Positions 8,209-15,494 of a stretch of DNA of 64,000 nucleotides are shown here, piece after piece. Position numbers and translations under genes: made by a program. How positions within the stretch are numbered: the stretch's first letter is position 1; every line of letters begins with the position of its first letter. Source of the DNA: Acinetobacter chinensis (GTDB lineage: Bacteria; Pseudomonadota; Gammaproteobacteria; Pseudomonadales; Moraxellaceae); assembly GCF_002165375.2 (NCBI RefSeq), contig NZ_CP032134.1:558001-622000 (forward strand), written 5' to 3'. The notes beneath the pieces are model-generated. The model searched no databases. It was given only the letters and a program-made list of their open reading frames with translations, and was not told the origin of the DNA.

Positions 8209-8736
8209 TCAGCGACAGCCTTCACTGGACTCAGGATTTTCCTTTGTAAATGTAAAGCCTGTAATCGGCATGCCGGCCATGGTTCTGACATCATAAGCAT
8301 CTCCTGTTGTTTCAAGAATGATGTAGTACTTCTGACCGGCAGGCTGAAGCGCCATGGAATAGGTTGATCCCTGACGACCCTCGTCAAAACTGAAACAGCC
8401 ATGTTTCAGTTTGTCTGTGGCGGTACGGATAGTATCCTTACCCAGCTGAAGGGTTTTACCTCCTGTTGTGATGACAGGGCTGCCGGATTTTCTGCCGGTC
8501 TGTGTCACACTGAACTGACTCAGTCCCTTTGAAGGGTGGCTGGCATAAATGCTCAGATTCCCCAGCGTCCAGTTGCTGAACTGTGCTGTACCGGATTCAG
8601 GTTTGCCAAACTTCTGAATCAGTGTTGAACGTGTATCACTCATGGTTACTTTTTTACCACTGACCGTCATCTGATCTGCTGCAAAAGCAGAAGTGGCAGA
8701 GGCGGACAGTAATAATGCGGTGATCAGTTTTTTCAT
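8209..8736 (-). CDS. Secreted protein of unknown function
   Basis: 175 residues with a clear Sec signal peptide (MKKLITALLLSASATSAFAA, cleavage after AFA). The mature part is rich in Ser, Thr and Gly and has two Cys (KHGCFSFDEG and the terminal EGCR) that could form a disulfide. The region after the signal (KVTMSDTRSTLIQKFGKPES) resembles a BamE/SmpA-like start, only loosely. It is the last gene of a four-gene minus-strand cluster of small envelope proteins inside the island. Function unknown. Confidence 0.65.
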   Translation of the reverse strand: MKKLITALLLSASATSAFAADQMTVSGKKVTMSDTRSTLIQKFGKPESGTAQFSNWTLGNLSIYASHPSKGLSQFSVTQTGRKSGSPVITTGGKTLQLGKDTIRTATDKLKHGCFSFDEGRQGSTYSMALQPAGQKYYIILETTGDAYDVRTMAGMPITGFTFTKENPESSEGCR

Positions 8737-8770
8737 TTTAGTTCCTTAATATGTTATGTGTTTTTTCAGA

Positions 8771-8995
8771 TTATTTTGAACGCAGGGCAATAATGCCGAT
8801 GATGATCAGGATGATCATGCCCCCGATAAATTTTCCCACTGACGGAAACATCACTGCAGGCCAGATCACACCCTGGCCGAGATGATAGGCAAAGGACTTG
8901 TAGCTGTACTGTCCCCAGAAGCTCTGATAGAGCGTATAAAGAAGACCGATGATAAAATAGCCGCTGATCAGCCATGATTTAATGGATGGATTCAT
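8771..8995 (-). CDS. Small two-helix membrane protein
   Basis: 74 residues with hydrophobic segments at about 8-26 and 54-71 (GGMIILIIIGIIALRSK). The ATG overlaps the stop of the preceding 43-codon gene in an ATGA arrangement, which supports both frames through translational coupling. Function unknown. Confidence 0.6.
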   Translation of the reverse strand: MNPSIKSWLISGYFIIGLLYTLYQSFWGQYSYKSFAYHLGQGVIWPAVMFPSVGKFIGGMIILIIIGIIALRSK

Positions 8996-9123
8996 TTATT
9001 TCCCCCAAATGCGAATTGAGCAAGTAAGTAGAAAAGCCCGAACAGAATCATCATTCCGATGAAGGGCAATCCCAGGAAAAGGATGACTGCGGTGATGCAG
9101 ATAATACCGGCAATAATCCTCAT
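8992..9123 (-). CDS. 43-residue membrane peptide
   Basis: A very short gene, MRIIAGIICITAVILFLG followed by LPFIGMMILFGLFYLLAQF and AFGGNK, almost entirely hydrophobic. Its stop overlaps the next start (ATGA, 8992-8995), and it begins 3 nt after the stop of the lipoprotein gene. The tight packing is the main evidence that it is real. Function unknown. Small inner-membrane proteins like this occur in filamentous-phage morphogenesis and in envelope-stress or toxin roles; nothing here decides. Confidence 0.6.
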   Translation of the reverse strand: MRIIAGIICITAVILFLGLPFIGMMILFGLFYLLAQFAFGGNK

Positions 9124-9126
9124 GCC

Positions 9127-9384
9127 TTACTCCTTCAGACACTGATAAGTACTGTTGATCATTTCCCTGTGAAAGGCTTCGGTCTGCTGGATGGTACGGA
9201 TTTCACGCTCCAGTGCATCAGCACCGAATTTCTTTTCAAGCTTGCTGTAGATACAGCTGCACGTGGCAGTGTCACCACCGCCGGATCTGCATCCACTGAT
9301 GAACTGACGTTCGGACTTACCGGCACAGCCTGTAAGCAGAAGCACAGTCAAAGCGATGGATGTCATGAAGAATGAAGTTTTCAT
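9127..9384 (-). CDS. Small lipoprotein
   Basis: 85 residues with a lipoprotein signal: basic start, hydrophobic core and lipobox LLTGC at residues 16-20. Four further Cys (SGCRSGGGDTATCSCIYSK and YQCLKE) suggest disulfides in the periplasm. It is the first gene of the minus-strand small-envelope cluster (lipoprotein, 43-residue peptide, 74-residue membrane protein, secreted protein). The role is unrecognised. Confidence 0.65.
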   Translation of the reverse strand: MKTSFFMTSIALTVLLLTGCAGKSERQFISGCRSGGGDTATCSCIYSKLEKKFGADALEREIRTIQQTEAFHREMINSTYQCLKE

Positions 9385-9531
9385 TCGCCCCCTTAAAATT
9401 TATTGTTCTGGTTCTTCTGGAACAGGAATTTTTTATCCGTCTGAATCGGCATAAAAGACAGGCGTAAGCCGTCCACAGGACATGACCGTCTTCAGGTCAG
9501 TTCAGGCAGAAATAAAATCTGTAAATTTAAG

Positions 9532-9597
9532 TCAGGGCAGTGCTGCAGCCCAGGCAGGCTGAAGAGAAAACAGCAGTACGGGATAATGCTTGGTCAT
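9532..9597 (-). CDS. Putative 21-codon peptide with strong ribosome site
   Basis: ATG at 9597 preceded by an AAAGGAG-type site on the minus strand. It would encode MTKHYPVLLFSLQPAWAAAL plus Pro, a signal-peptide-like string. It may be a leader peptide, the stub of a truncated secreted protein, or a small toxin-like peptide. It is divergent from the structured RNA candidate at 9671-9804. Supported only by the ribosome site and context. Confidence 0.35.
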   Translation of the reverse strand: MTKHYPVLLFSLQPAWAAALP

Positions 9598-9670
9598 GAT
9601 GATGACTCCTTTGGGTATAAAGAAGCTTCACCACATTACTGCTAAATAATGGTGGCGAAACGAAAAGGGG

Positions 9671-9804
9671 TTAGCAGACTGATACCCAAAAAGATCAGCA
9701 CACCCGGAGGTGTCCCCCTCCCGTTCCGCCGCAGAGGGGGACACGCAGGGTCGCCCACCAAAAAGATGAACTTTTTAGTGTGCTTTGGGTAAGCGGTCTG
9801 CTAA
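9671..9804 (+). ncRNA. Three-way-junction structured RNA candidate (C4/P4-immunity-RNA-like architecture)
   Basis: The outer arms pair as TTAGCAGAC (9671-9679) with GTCTGCTAA (9796-9804), TACCCAAA (9683-9690) with TTTGGGTA (9784-9791), and AGCACAC (9697-9703) with GTGTGCT (9778-9784). They close two inner hairpins: a perfect 11-bp stem GTGTCCCCCTC/GAGGGGGACAC (9710-9720 and 9734-9744), and AAAAAG/CTTTTT (9760-9776). The 600-bp region 9385-9987 has no convincing protein gene apart from the short 9532-9597 frame. The form resembles the phage C4 antisense RNA class; this is from memory and not confirmed by a covariance model. Strand is chosen because the next gene is on plus. Confidence 0.5.
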
Positions 9805-9991
9805 AACCGGCTGGCAATGTAGACCAGCATCCAAATCATAATCGCAGAGCAGCACAAGGTCAATCACAGCCGGCAGGTTCAGCTGAAAAGCTGTTCGCTT
9901 ACCGACCGTTCCCGATTTCAATATATTTCAGATATATAACATTTACATGAATCTTCACGCAGATTGAACACTGCATGATTTACCCCTTTGG

Positions 9992-10016
9992 CCTGCTTTT
10001 TCAGCAGGTCTTTTTT
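9992..10016 (+). terminator. Intrinsic terminator in the leader of the DUF932 gene
   Basis: CCTGCT (9992-9997) pairs with AGCAGG (10003-10008), followed by a TCTTTTTT run ending at 10016 and then ATGCCCGG. It lies about 60 nt upstream of the gene start rather than after a gene, so it may act as an attenuator. Confidence 0.6.
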
Positions 10017-10074
10017 ATGCCCGGAATCTGAACTGGATCATTTTAAAAACAGCAATTTTTTTAAGGAAATTATC

Positions 10075-11118
10075 ATGGCACATCAAATTGAAAATATGGC
10101 TTATGTGGGACAGACCCCATGGCATGGTCTTGGCAGTCAGCTCAGTCAGAACCAGCCCATTGACGTCTGGGCACAGCAGGCCGGCATGGACTGGCAGATT
10201 GAATCCTCAAATGTCAGTTATATGGCACAGAATGAACGGGGACAGAGCATCATCATGCCCTATGAGGAGCAGCGGGTGTTATACCGTTCAGATACTCATG
10301 CTCCGTTGTCTGTGGTCAGTCAGCGTTATCAGGAAGTCCAGCCCCGGGAGATACTGGAGTTTTACCGTGACCTGACCGAACAGTCCGGCTTTGAACTGGA
10401 AACTGCAGGTGTGCTGAAAGGTGGCAGGAAATTCTGGGCATTGGCCAAAACAGGTCAAACCTCAGCCTTAAAAGGCAAAGATGTCAGCAATGGTTATATT
10501 TTACTGGCAACAGGATGTGACGGTACCCTGGCGACCACAGCACAGTTCACCAGTATCAGGGTGGTCTGCAACAACACCCTGGCGATTGCCCTCAAAGGGC
10601 AGAACTGCAGTGCAGGTGTAGTCAAGGTTCCGCATAGTACCCGGTTTGATGCAGAGAAAATTAAACAGCAACTGGGGATTTCAGTGCGTACATGGGATGA
10701 ACATATGTATGAAATGAAACAGCTGACACAGCGTAAGGTTACTCAGACTGAAGCAGCAGCCTATTTTGATGCGGTGTTCAACAGCACCGGCATGAATGTG
10801 ACCGATCAGGAGGACAGTATCATTCAGTTCTACCGGGGGGTGGCAGCTCAGGCAGCGCAATCGGTTAAGAGGGAAAAATCTGAACCGAATGCAAGAGCCA
10901 TGACAAAAACCATGGAAATGTTCAATGGTCAGGGGCGTGGTGCAGAACTCAGCTCAGCAAAAGGTACAGCCTATGGTCTGCTGTGCAGTATTACTGAGTT
11001 TGCTGATCATGAGCGTCGGGCAATGAGTCAGGATCACCGGCTTGACTCAGCATGGTTCGGTGCAGGTGCTGGACTTAAGCAGCGTGGACTGGAACAGGCT
11101 TTAAGCATGATTGCTTAA
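10075..11118 (+). CDS. DUF932 family phage/plasmid-like protein
   Basis: 347 residues. The start MAHQIENMAYVGQTPWHGLG and the later ATTAQFTSIRVVCNNTLAIA are typical of DUF932, a family common on plasmids, ICEs and phages; its biochemical role is unknown to me. The ATG at 10075 is chosen because TTAAGGAAA lies just upstream; the longer frame from 9988 runs through the leader terminator. First of three plus-strand genes (with YqaJ exonuclease and the Cys-rich protein), each with its own leader terminator. Confidence 0.82.
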   Translation: MAHQIENMAYVGQTPWHGLGSQLSQNQPIDVWAQQAGMDWQIESSNVSYMAQNERGQSIIMPYEEQRVLYRSDTHAPLSVVSQRYQEVQPREILEFYRDLTEQSGFELETAGVLKGGRKFWALAKTGQTSALKGKDVSNGYILLATGCDGTLATTAQFTSIRVVCNNTLAIALKGQNCSAGVVKVPHSTRFDAEKIKQQLGISVRTWDEHMYEMKQLTQRKVTQTEAAAYFDAVFNSTGMNVTDQEDSIIQFYRGVAAQAAQSVKREKSEPNARAMTKTMEMFNGQGRGAELSSAKGTAYGLLCSITEFADHERRAMSQDHRLDSAWFGAGAGLKQRGLEQALSMIA

Positions 11119-11210
11119 GCCTGACCGCTGACCTGTACTGTGAGCAGCGCCCTGGGTCTGTGTACAGGTTCTCCAGTCTCCATCTCAGAAATATCTGATT
11201 GACGGCATTC

Positions 11211-11240
11211 AAAAGCTGTGTCTTCGGGCACGGCTTTTTT
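11211..11240 (+). terminator. Intrinsic terminator in the leader of the YqaJ gene
   Basis: AAAAGCTGTG (11211-11220) pairs with CACGGCTTTT (11229-11238) with one G-U pair, then T residues to 11240 and ATGCCCGAAA. It may end the DUF932 transcript and/or attenuate the next gene. Confidence 0.65.
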
Positions 11241-11271
11241 ATGCCCGAAATTTATAAAACAGGAAATAATG

Positions 11272-12321
11272 ATGAATACAGCTCTGAACAGCTCTCTGAA
11301 TGTAACACCGAATCCCGCAGTCAACAGCTATGCCGGTCGTCCTAAACTGTTTACCGCAAAACGCTTTGTGGATACCCGAAAACTCAGTCAGGCCGAATGG
11401 CTGGAAGTGCGCCGGCAAGGCATCGGCAGCAGTGACTGTGCCGCAGCATGTGGACTGAATCCCTATATGTCGATGCTTGAACTGTGGATGATTAAAACAG
11501 GACGGATTCAACAATCCATTGAAGATGAAAGTGAAGGGCATGCACCACTGTACTGGGGAAAATGCCTGGAGCCTTTAGTGGCTGAATACTACAGCATGCA
11601 TACCGGCTATAAAGTCCGCAGGGTCAATGCTGTTCTGCAGCATCCCGATCCTGACAGGCATTTCATGCTGGCCAACCTGGATTATGCCGTCACAGGGGAT
11701 GCCGATGTACAGATACTTGAATGTAAAACAGCCGGAGAACACGGTGCCAGACTATGGCGCGATGGTGTGCCGCTGTATGTGCTGTGTCAGGTACAGCATC
11801 AGCTAGCCGTCACCGGCAGGAAGGCGGCACATATCTGTGTGCTGATCTGCGGACATGAAACCCGTATCTTTAAAGTGACCCGCTCAGAATCAGTGATTCA
11901 GCACATCATCCAGGCAGAACGTTACTTCTGGGAGTGTGTTGAAAAGGATACACCACCTGAAGCCGATGCCAGTGCGTCGGCAGCCAGAGCATTGCAGCAG
12001 CTGTATCCTGAGCATGTACCGCTGAGTACAACTGACTTATCTGGGGATGATCAGGCCAGTCAACAGTTTGAACAGCTGATTCAGGCACGCAATCACATAG
12101 AAAAGTATCAGGAACAGTTTGATCTGCTGAAACATCAGCTGCAGGCCAGAATGCAGAACACTGAACGGGCAACCTTTAAAACAGGTTCAGTGACGTGGAA
12201 AAAGGCGAAGGACTCGGTCAGTTTAAACAGTAAGGCTTTACTGAAACTGCATCCTGAATATCTGAATCAGTTTCCACAGGCTAAACAGGGTTCAAGACGT
12301 TTCAGTATCTATGCCGATTAG
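11272..12321 (+). CDS. YqaJ/lambda-exonuclease-type viral recombinase
   Basis: 349 residues from ATG 11272, which sits 6 nt after AGGAA (an ATG at 11269 is also possible). PD-(D/E)XK nuclease signatures of the YqaJ family are visible: GIGSSDCAAACGLNPYMS, then GKCLEPLVAEYY, then the catalytic pair NLDYAV and ILECKTAGEH. Expected to resect double-stranded DNA ends for single-strand annealing recombination. Its partner annealing protein is not obvious nearby. It is flanked by the DUF932 and Cys-rich genes, a trio seen on integrative elements. Confidence 0.85.
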   Translation: MNTALNSSLNVTPNPAVNSYAGRPKLFTAKRFVDTRKLSQAEWLEVRRQGIGSSDCAAACGLNPYMSMLELWMIKTGRIQQSIEDESEGHAPLYWGKCLEPLVAEYYSMHTGYKVRRVNAVLQHPDPDRHFMLANLDYAVTGDADVQILECKTAGEHGARLWRDGVPLYVLCQVQHQLAVTGRKAAHICVLICGHETRIFKVTRSESVIQHIIQAERYFWECVEKDTPPEADASASAARALQQLYPEHVPLSTTDLSGDDQASQQFEQLIQARNHIEKYQEQFDLLKHQLQARMQNTERATFKTGSVTWKKAKDSVSLNSKALLKLHPEYLNQFPQAKQGSRRFSIYAD

Positions 12322-12352
12322 CCTAAGCAGAACATTCAGCAGTGATCCAGAC

Positions 12353-12382
12353 ATCCCATGCCAGGCCGCATGGGATTTTTTT
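12353..12382 (+). terminator. Intrinsic terminator in the leader of the Cys-rich gene
   Basis: ATCCCATG (12353-12360) pairs perfectly with CATGGGAT (12369-12376), loop of 8, then seven T residues and ATGC. Third instance of a terminator placed before, rather than only after, an island gene. Confidence 0.75.
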
Positions 12383-12440
12383 ATGCAGATTTCATTCTGA
12401 TCAGGCAAATCAGAATATTTAAACAGAAGAGGTAATGATC

Positions 12441-13337
12441 ATGATCAAAGGTTTAGCAATTACACCACCTGTACTGGGACGGATCAGTATAGGCAGGATG
12501 GTTGAAAAGAACGGCAAACGTATCCCTGAAAAGGATGATCAGTTCACCGTCACCAGTCAGATTCAGAATAAGGATGGATGGGTGAAACATCCTTTAGATG
12601 AGCAGCTGCGTGCCAAAGCACAGAACCAAAAGCTAAGAAGTATTCCGGTACGGATGATCTTCAATGATTCTGATCTCAACCTGAGAGCGGAATATACCTT
12701 ATTTGACCGTCAGACAGGACGTCCCATATGTGTCGGCAATGGAGAAAGCTGCCAGCGACTGACTAGTCAGGGCGTAGAGCAGTATCCATGCCCGTCTCCT
12801 GACTTATGTCCACTGGGACAGAGTGGACTCTGTAAGCCTTATGGACGCCTTTATGTCAATCTGGATGAATCTGATGAACTTGGGACATTTATTTTTAGAA
12901 CCACGGGTTTTAACAGTATTCGGACGTTGGCAGCACGGTTGAGTTATTACCATGCTGCATCGAATGGTCTGTTGTCATGCCTTCCACTGCAACTGACACT
13001 TCGGGGTAAGTCCACCACACAAAGCTATCGAACGCCTGTGTATTACGTGGATCTGACGCTCAGAGATGGGACAGACCTGCAGCAGGCCATTCAGATGGCG
13101 AAGGATATTGATCAGCAGGGTAAGCAAAGTGGTTTTAATCAGGAGGCACTGGATCGCACAGCGAGGCATGGCTATGACAATGTGAGGTTTGAAATGAACA
13201 GTGAAGATGGTGTGGAAGCGGTTGAAGAGTTTTATTCTGGTGAAGAACAGTGGGATCAGAAGCAGGACAAGGGATTAAGCCTGGTACAGGATCTTCAGCA
13301 GGGATTGCAGAAATCAGTTCATGCTGTGAACTCCTGA
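12441..13337 (+). CDS. Cys-rich 'hydrolase or metal-binding' island protein
   Basis: 298 residues from ATG 12441 (AGAGG 8 nt upstream; an ATG at 12435 is too close). Resembles proteins from Pseudomonas-type ICEs annotated as hydrolase or metal-binding protein. The central region carries closely spaced Cys residues (CVGNGESCQRL, YPCPSPDLCPLG, LCKPYGRLY) that could bind zinc or an Fe-S cluster, followed by FRTTGFNSIRTLAARL. The acidic C-terminus is rich in Gln. Its role is unknown; linkage to the YqaJ exonuclease suggests DNA recombination. Confidence 0.7.
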   Translation: MIKGLAITPPVLGRISIGRMVEKNGKRIPEKDDQFTVTSQIQNKDGWVKHPLDEQLRAKAQNQKLRSIPVRMIFNDSDLNLRAEYTLFDRQTGRPICVGNGESCQRLTSQGVEQYPCPSPDLCPLGQSGLCKPYGRLYVNLDESDELGTFIFRTTGFNSIRTLAARLSYYHAASNGLLSCLPLQLTLRGKSTTQSYRTPVYYVDLTLRDGTDLQQAIQMAKDIDQQGKQSGFNQEALDRTARHGYDNVRFEMNSEDGVEAVEEFYSGEEQWDQKQDKGLSLVQDLQQGLQKSVHAVNS

Positions 13338-13410
13338 AAGTGAAACTTTACACAGGAGGCCGATCATTTGAGCGAATACCCGCTCGCATCAGTGATCAGG
13401 AGTAAACATC

Positions 13411-13527
13411 ATGAATGCGTTCACAGGTCAGACTTTTCAGATGAATCAGATTATCAATATTAAAGAAGTGATCAAATTTGTAGGTGTAGGTAGATCAACA
13501 ATTTATGAAATGATTAATGCAAATTGA
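13411..13527 (+). pseudogene. Truncated AlpA-like helix-turn-helix regulator
   Basis: 38 codons with a CAGGAG ribosome site: MNAFTGQTFQMNQIINIKEV, then IKFVGVGRSTIYEMINAN and stop. The GRSTIYEMI segment is the recognition-helix part of AlpA/excisionase-like regulators, which normally run on for another 20-30 residues. It ends exactly where the DNA changes to AT-rich sequence, so it was probably cut by a later insertion or deletion. AlpA-type regulators are common in P4-like satellites. Confidence 0.6.
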
Positions 13528-13594
13528 AAATACTACGACTCGACTATTTCAAAGCTTATAGTCGAATGATATTTCCGAAAGCCCCGATAAAAAA

Positions 13595-13628
13595 ATAAGA
13601 CATCAAAGCTATAGCTCTGATGTCTTAT
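13595..13628 (-). terminator. Terminator of the minus-strand secreted-protein gene
   Basis: ATAAGACATCA (13595-13605) pairs with TGATGTCTTAT (13618-13628), and the A-run at 13589-13595 gives a T-tract on the minus strand. A second hairpin, CGACTAT/ATAGTCG (13541-13547 and 13558-13564), lies beyond it. Confidence 0.75.
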
Positions 13629-13642
13629 AAGTTTAGTCTTTA

Positions 13643-14080
13643 TTATTCATCGGCATTCTTTAAGTTGATGCCTTCGATATTATTTACGATTTTCTTTGAT
13701 TCTGAACATTTAACAGTAGCTAACAGCTTCCTGTTTTGTATAACCTCAACACCTGAACCTGAATATTCCTGAAATTTATCAACAGTGTTAAACACTGAAT
13801 ACACTGTATTCCCATTAGGAATATTTACAGAGTAACTCATATGTCTACCAATTCCATTCCACTGTTGAGTCGTTACTCGATTACGAGGCACAGCAATGGA
13901 CAGTTCTGGTGAACTAGCTTTTCCAAAAGAGTAGCTAATAGATTTTCCTGCGTCACATACTTGAATAGTTTTATTATTCGCTGTCGTGCAAGAGAAGACT
14001 GTTTTTGTATTGCCAGGACATGCAGCTAAGACATTGCCGCTTACCGCTAATAATGTAATGAATAAAAATTGATTCTTCAT
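13643..14080 (-). CDS. Secreted protein of unknown function
   Basis: 145 residues from the ATG at 14080, chosen because GAGGGGA lies just upstream and a clean signal peptide follows (MKNQFLFITLLAVSGNVLAA, cleavage at VLA-A). The mature protein has four Cys (ACPGNTKTVFSC, VCDAGK, VKCSES), likely two disulfides. AT-rich cargo, not recognised. Confidence 0.6.
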   Translation of the reverse strand: MKNQFLFITLLAVSGNVLAACPGNTKTVFSCTTANNKTIQVCDAGKSISYSFGKASSPELSIAVPRNRVTTQQWNGIGRHMSYSVNIPNGNTVYSVFNTVDKFQEYSGSGVEVIQNRKLLATVKCSESKKIVNNIEGINLKNADE

Positions 14081-14715
14081 TTTCCCCTCAGAAATAGAAT
14101 TTATAAAAAAATAATTATAAACAATATTTTGCATTAGTTAAATTATTATATTTTATGTATAAATTTAAGATGGGTTTAAAAAATAATCCAATGCTACTCG
14201 TATTGCCAACTAAATAAACCACATATTTTGGTTGTGCAGATTCACATTTTTGCTGTTGAAGAATTGCTTCAGATAGAAGCCTTATCCAAATTTTTCTGTA
14301 ACTTCAGTGTCAGGTAAGCGTTACAATGACTCTGTTTGATCATCAGTAGTCAGTAAAACTATTCATGTTAACAAGCTTCACTTTCTTGAACAAATTAAGG
14401 CTGTTTTTAGTGTATCTACTTGTTGTCTGGCAAAGTTACTTTCTGTCGATTGAAATGTAGTCTTAGACTATTCTACGTTACTTCTCTGAGTTGATTGACT
14501 AAATACTCTTATCATCTCGGAAAGATAGATTTGCCATCACTATTTTTGTTTAGATTTCATTTTGATCTGTGTTTTTGGATGCTGTAATGTTTTATTACAT
14601 CTAGCTTTGCTAGCTCAATTACAGGTTTGCTTTCATCTTTTTTATTTATATATTTTGTCTATAAATTACATGTAGCAATAGATTGAAATATAAAACTACA
14701 ACCCAATCATAGCAA
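14081..14715. other. AT-rich region without a recognisable gene
   Basis: About 635 bp between two divergent secreted-protein genes. I see no open frame with a ribosome site, no tRNA and no strong hairpin. It probably holds the promoters of both flanking genes and decayed DNA. Confidence 0.5.
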
Positions 14716-15177
14716 ATGAAAAACCAATATTTAATTACGAGAAAAGAGATGAAAAATTTAACATATATTCTTGGTTCATTGTTACTAGGATTTGGGGCAA
14801 ATTATTCACATGCCGAAGGAATTGAATCTTTCATTAACCAAAACAATGCAACAGCTTCATTTAATTGTGCATATAAAAAAGTTATAGCTAGTAAAAAATG
14901 CACTGTAAGCATTTCCAATGTTAAGACTTCCACTAAAAGAACAAAAGATTTCTTCGGAGTGAATGGTACATATCCTTTATTAAAAATAAAATGGCCTGAT
15001 AACGATATTAGTAAATATGCCATCTTGGATAGTAATGAGCTTTGGAATTTAGAAGATCAAGAACTTTATAACTTTAAAGCTCTGCCTGAAAGTCAATTTA
15101 GCAGTGGAATGGAACTTGATCTTAGCAAAGGCTTAATCATCGAATTAAAAAATAAAGAACACATCCGCCTTTGGTAA
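14716..15177 (+). CDS. Small exported protein of unknown function
   Basis: 153 residues as drawn. The ATG at 14749 (MKNLTYILGSLLLGFGANYS, then HA) is an equally likely start and gives a compact signal peptide. The mature part has two Cys (NCAYKK and KCTVSI) that could form a disulfide. AT-rich cargo with no recognised domain. Confidence 0.5.
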   Translation: MKNQYLITRKEMKNLTYILGSLLLGFGANYSHAEGIESFINQNNATASFNCAYKKVIASKKCTVSISNVKTSTKRTKDFFGVNGTYPLLKIKWPDNDISKYAILDSNELWNLEDQELYNFKALPESQFSSGMELDLSKGLIIELKNKEHIRLW

Positions 15178-15275
15178 CGAATAAGAACCTATCAGGCAAC
15201 ACCAAGAAAAGACCGTTATCTGATAAGACTTATTAGATTTACTTTATTAATCCTTTATTTCTGTTGATAATTCTA

Positions 15276-15329
15276 CGCTCTACTGATCCTCTTTGATTGG
15301 TAGAGCGATTGAAATTTCAATCGCTCTAC
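15276..15329. repeat. Perfect 30-bp palindrome with an extra half-site
   Basis: GTAGAGCGATTGAAA (15300-15314) is followed directly by its exact complement TTTCAATCGCTCTAC (15315-15329). A further CGCTCTAC at 15276-15283 can pair with GTAGAGCG as well. No T-tract follows. It lies in the 317-bp gap downstream of the second Gp2-type gene. It may be a terminator-like hairpin, a protein-binding palindrome or a replication-origin element. Confidence 0.7.
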
Positions 15330-15494
15330 GCTTAGATTGTATTTAGTTGTAGCCGGCTCTTGGTAATTTAGAGTTTTTTCCATTCAAATAACTTTTGTAA
15401 TAGAGGAAAGCTTTCTTAAAGTACAAATTTAGACCTTTTTTGAAAAATATATATCTAAATTAATTTGTATTTCTATACATTATGACTTTTAGTG

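Noticed and set aside
9664..9989. 8-nt complementarity between AAAGGGGT (9664-9671) and ACCCCTTT (9982-9989), possibly the RNA candidate's target in the DUF932 leader
   Set aside because: Too short to distinguish from chance without conservation; noted only as a lead.
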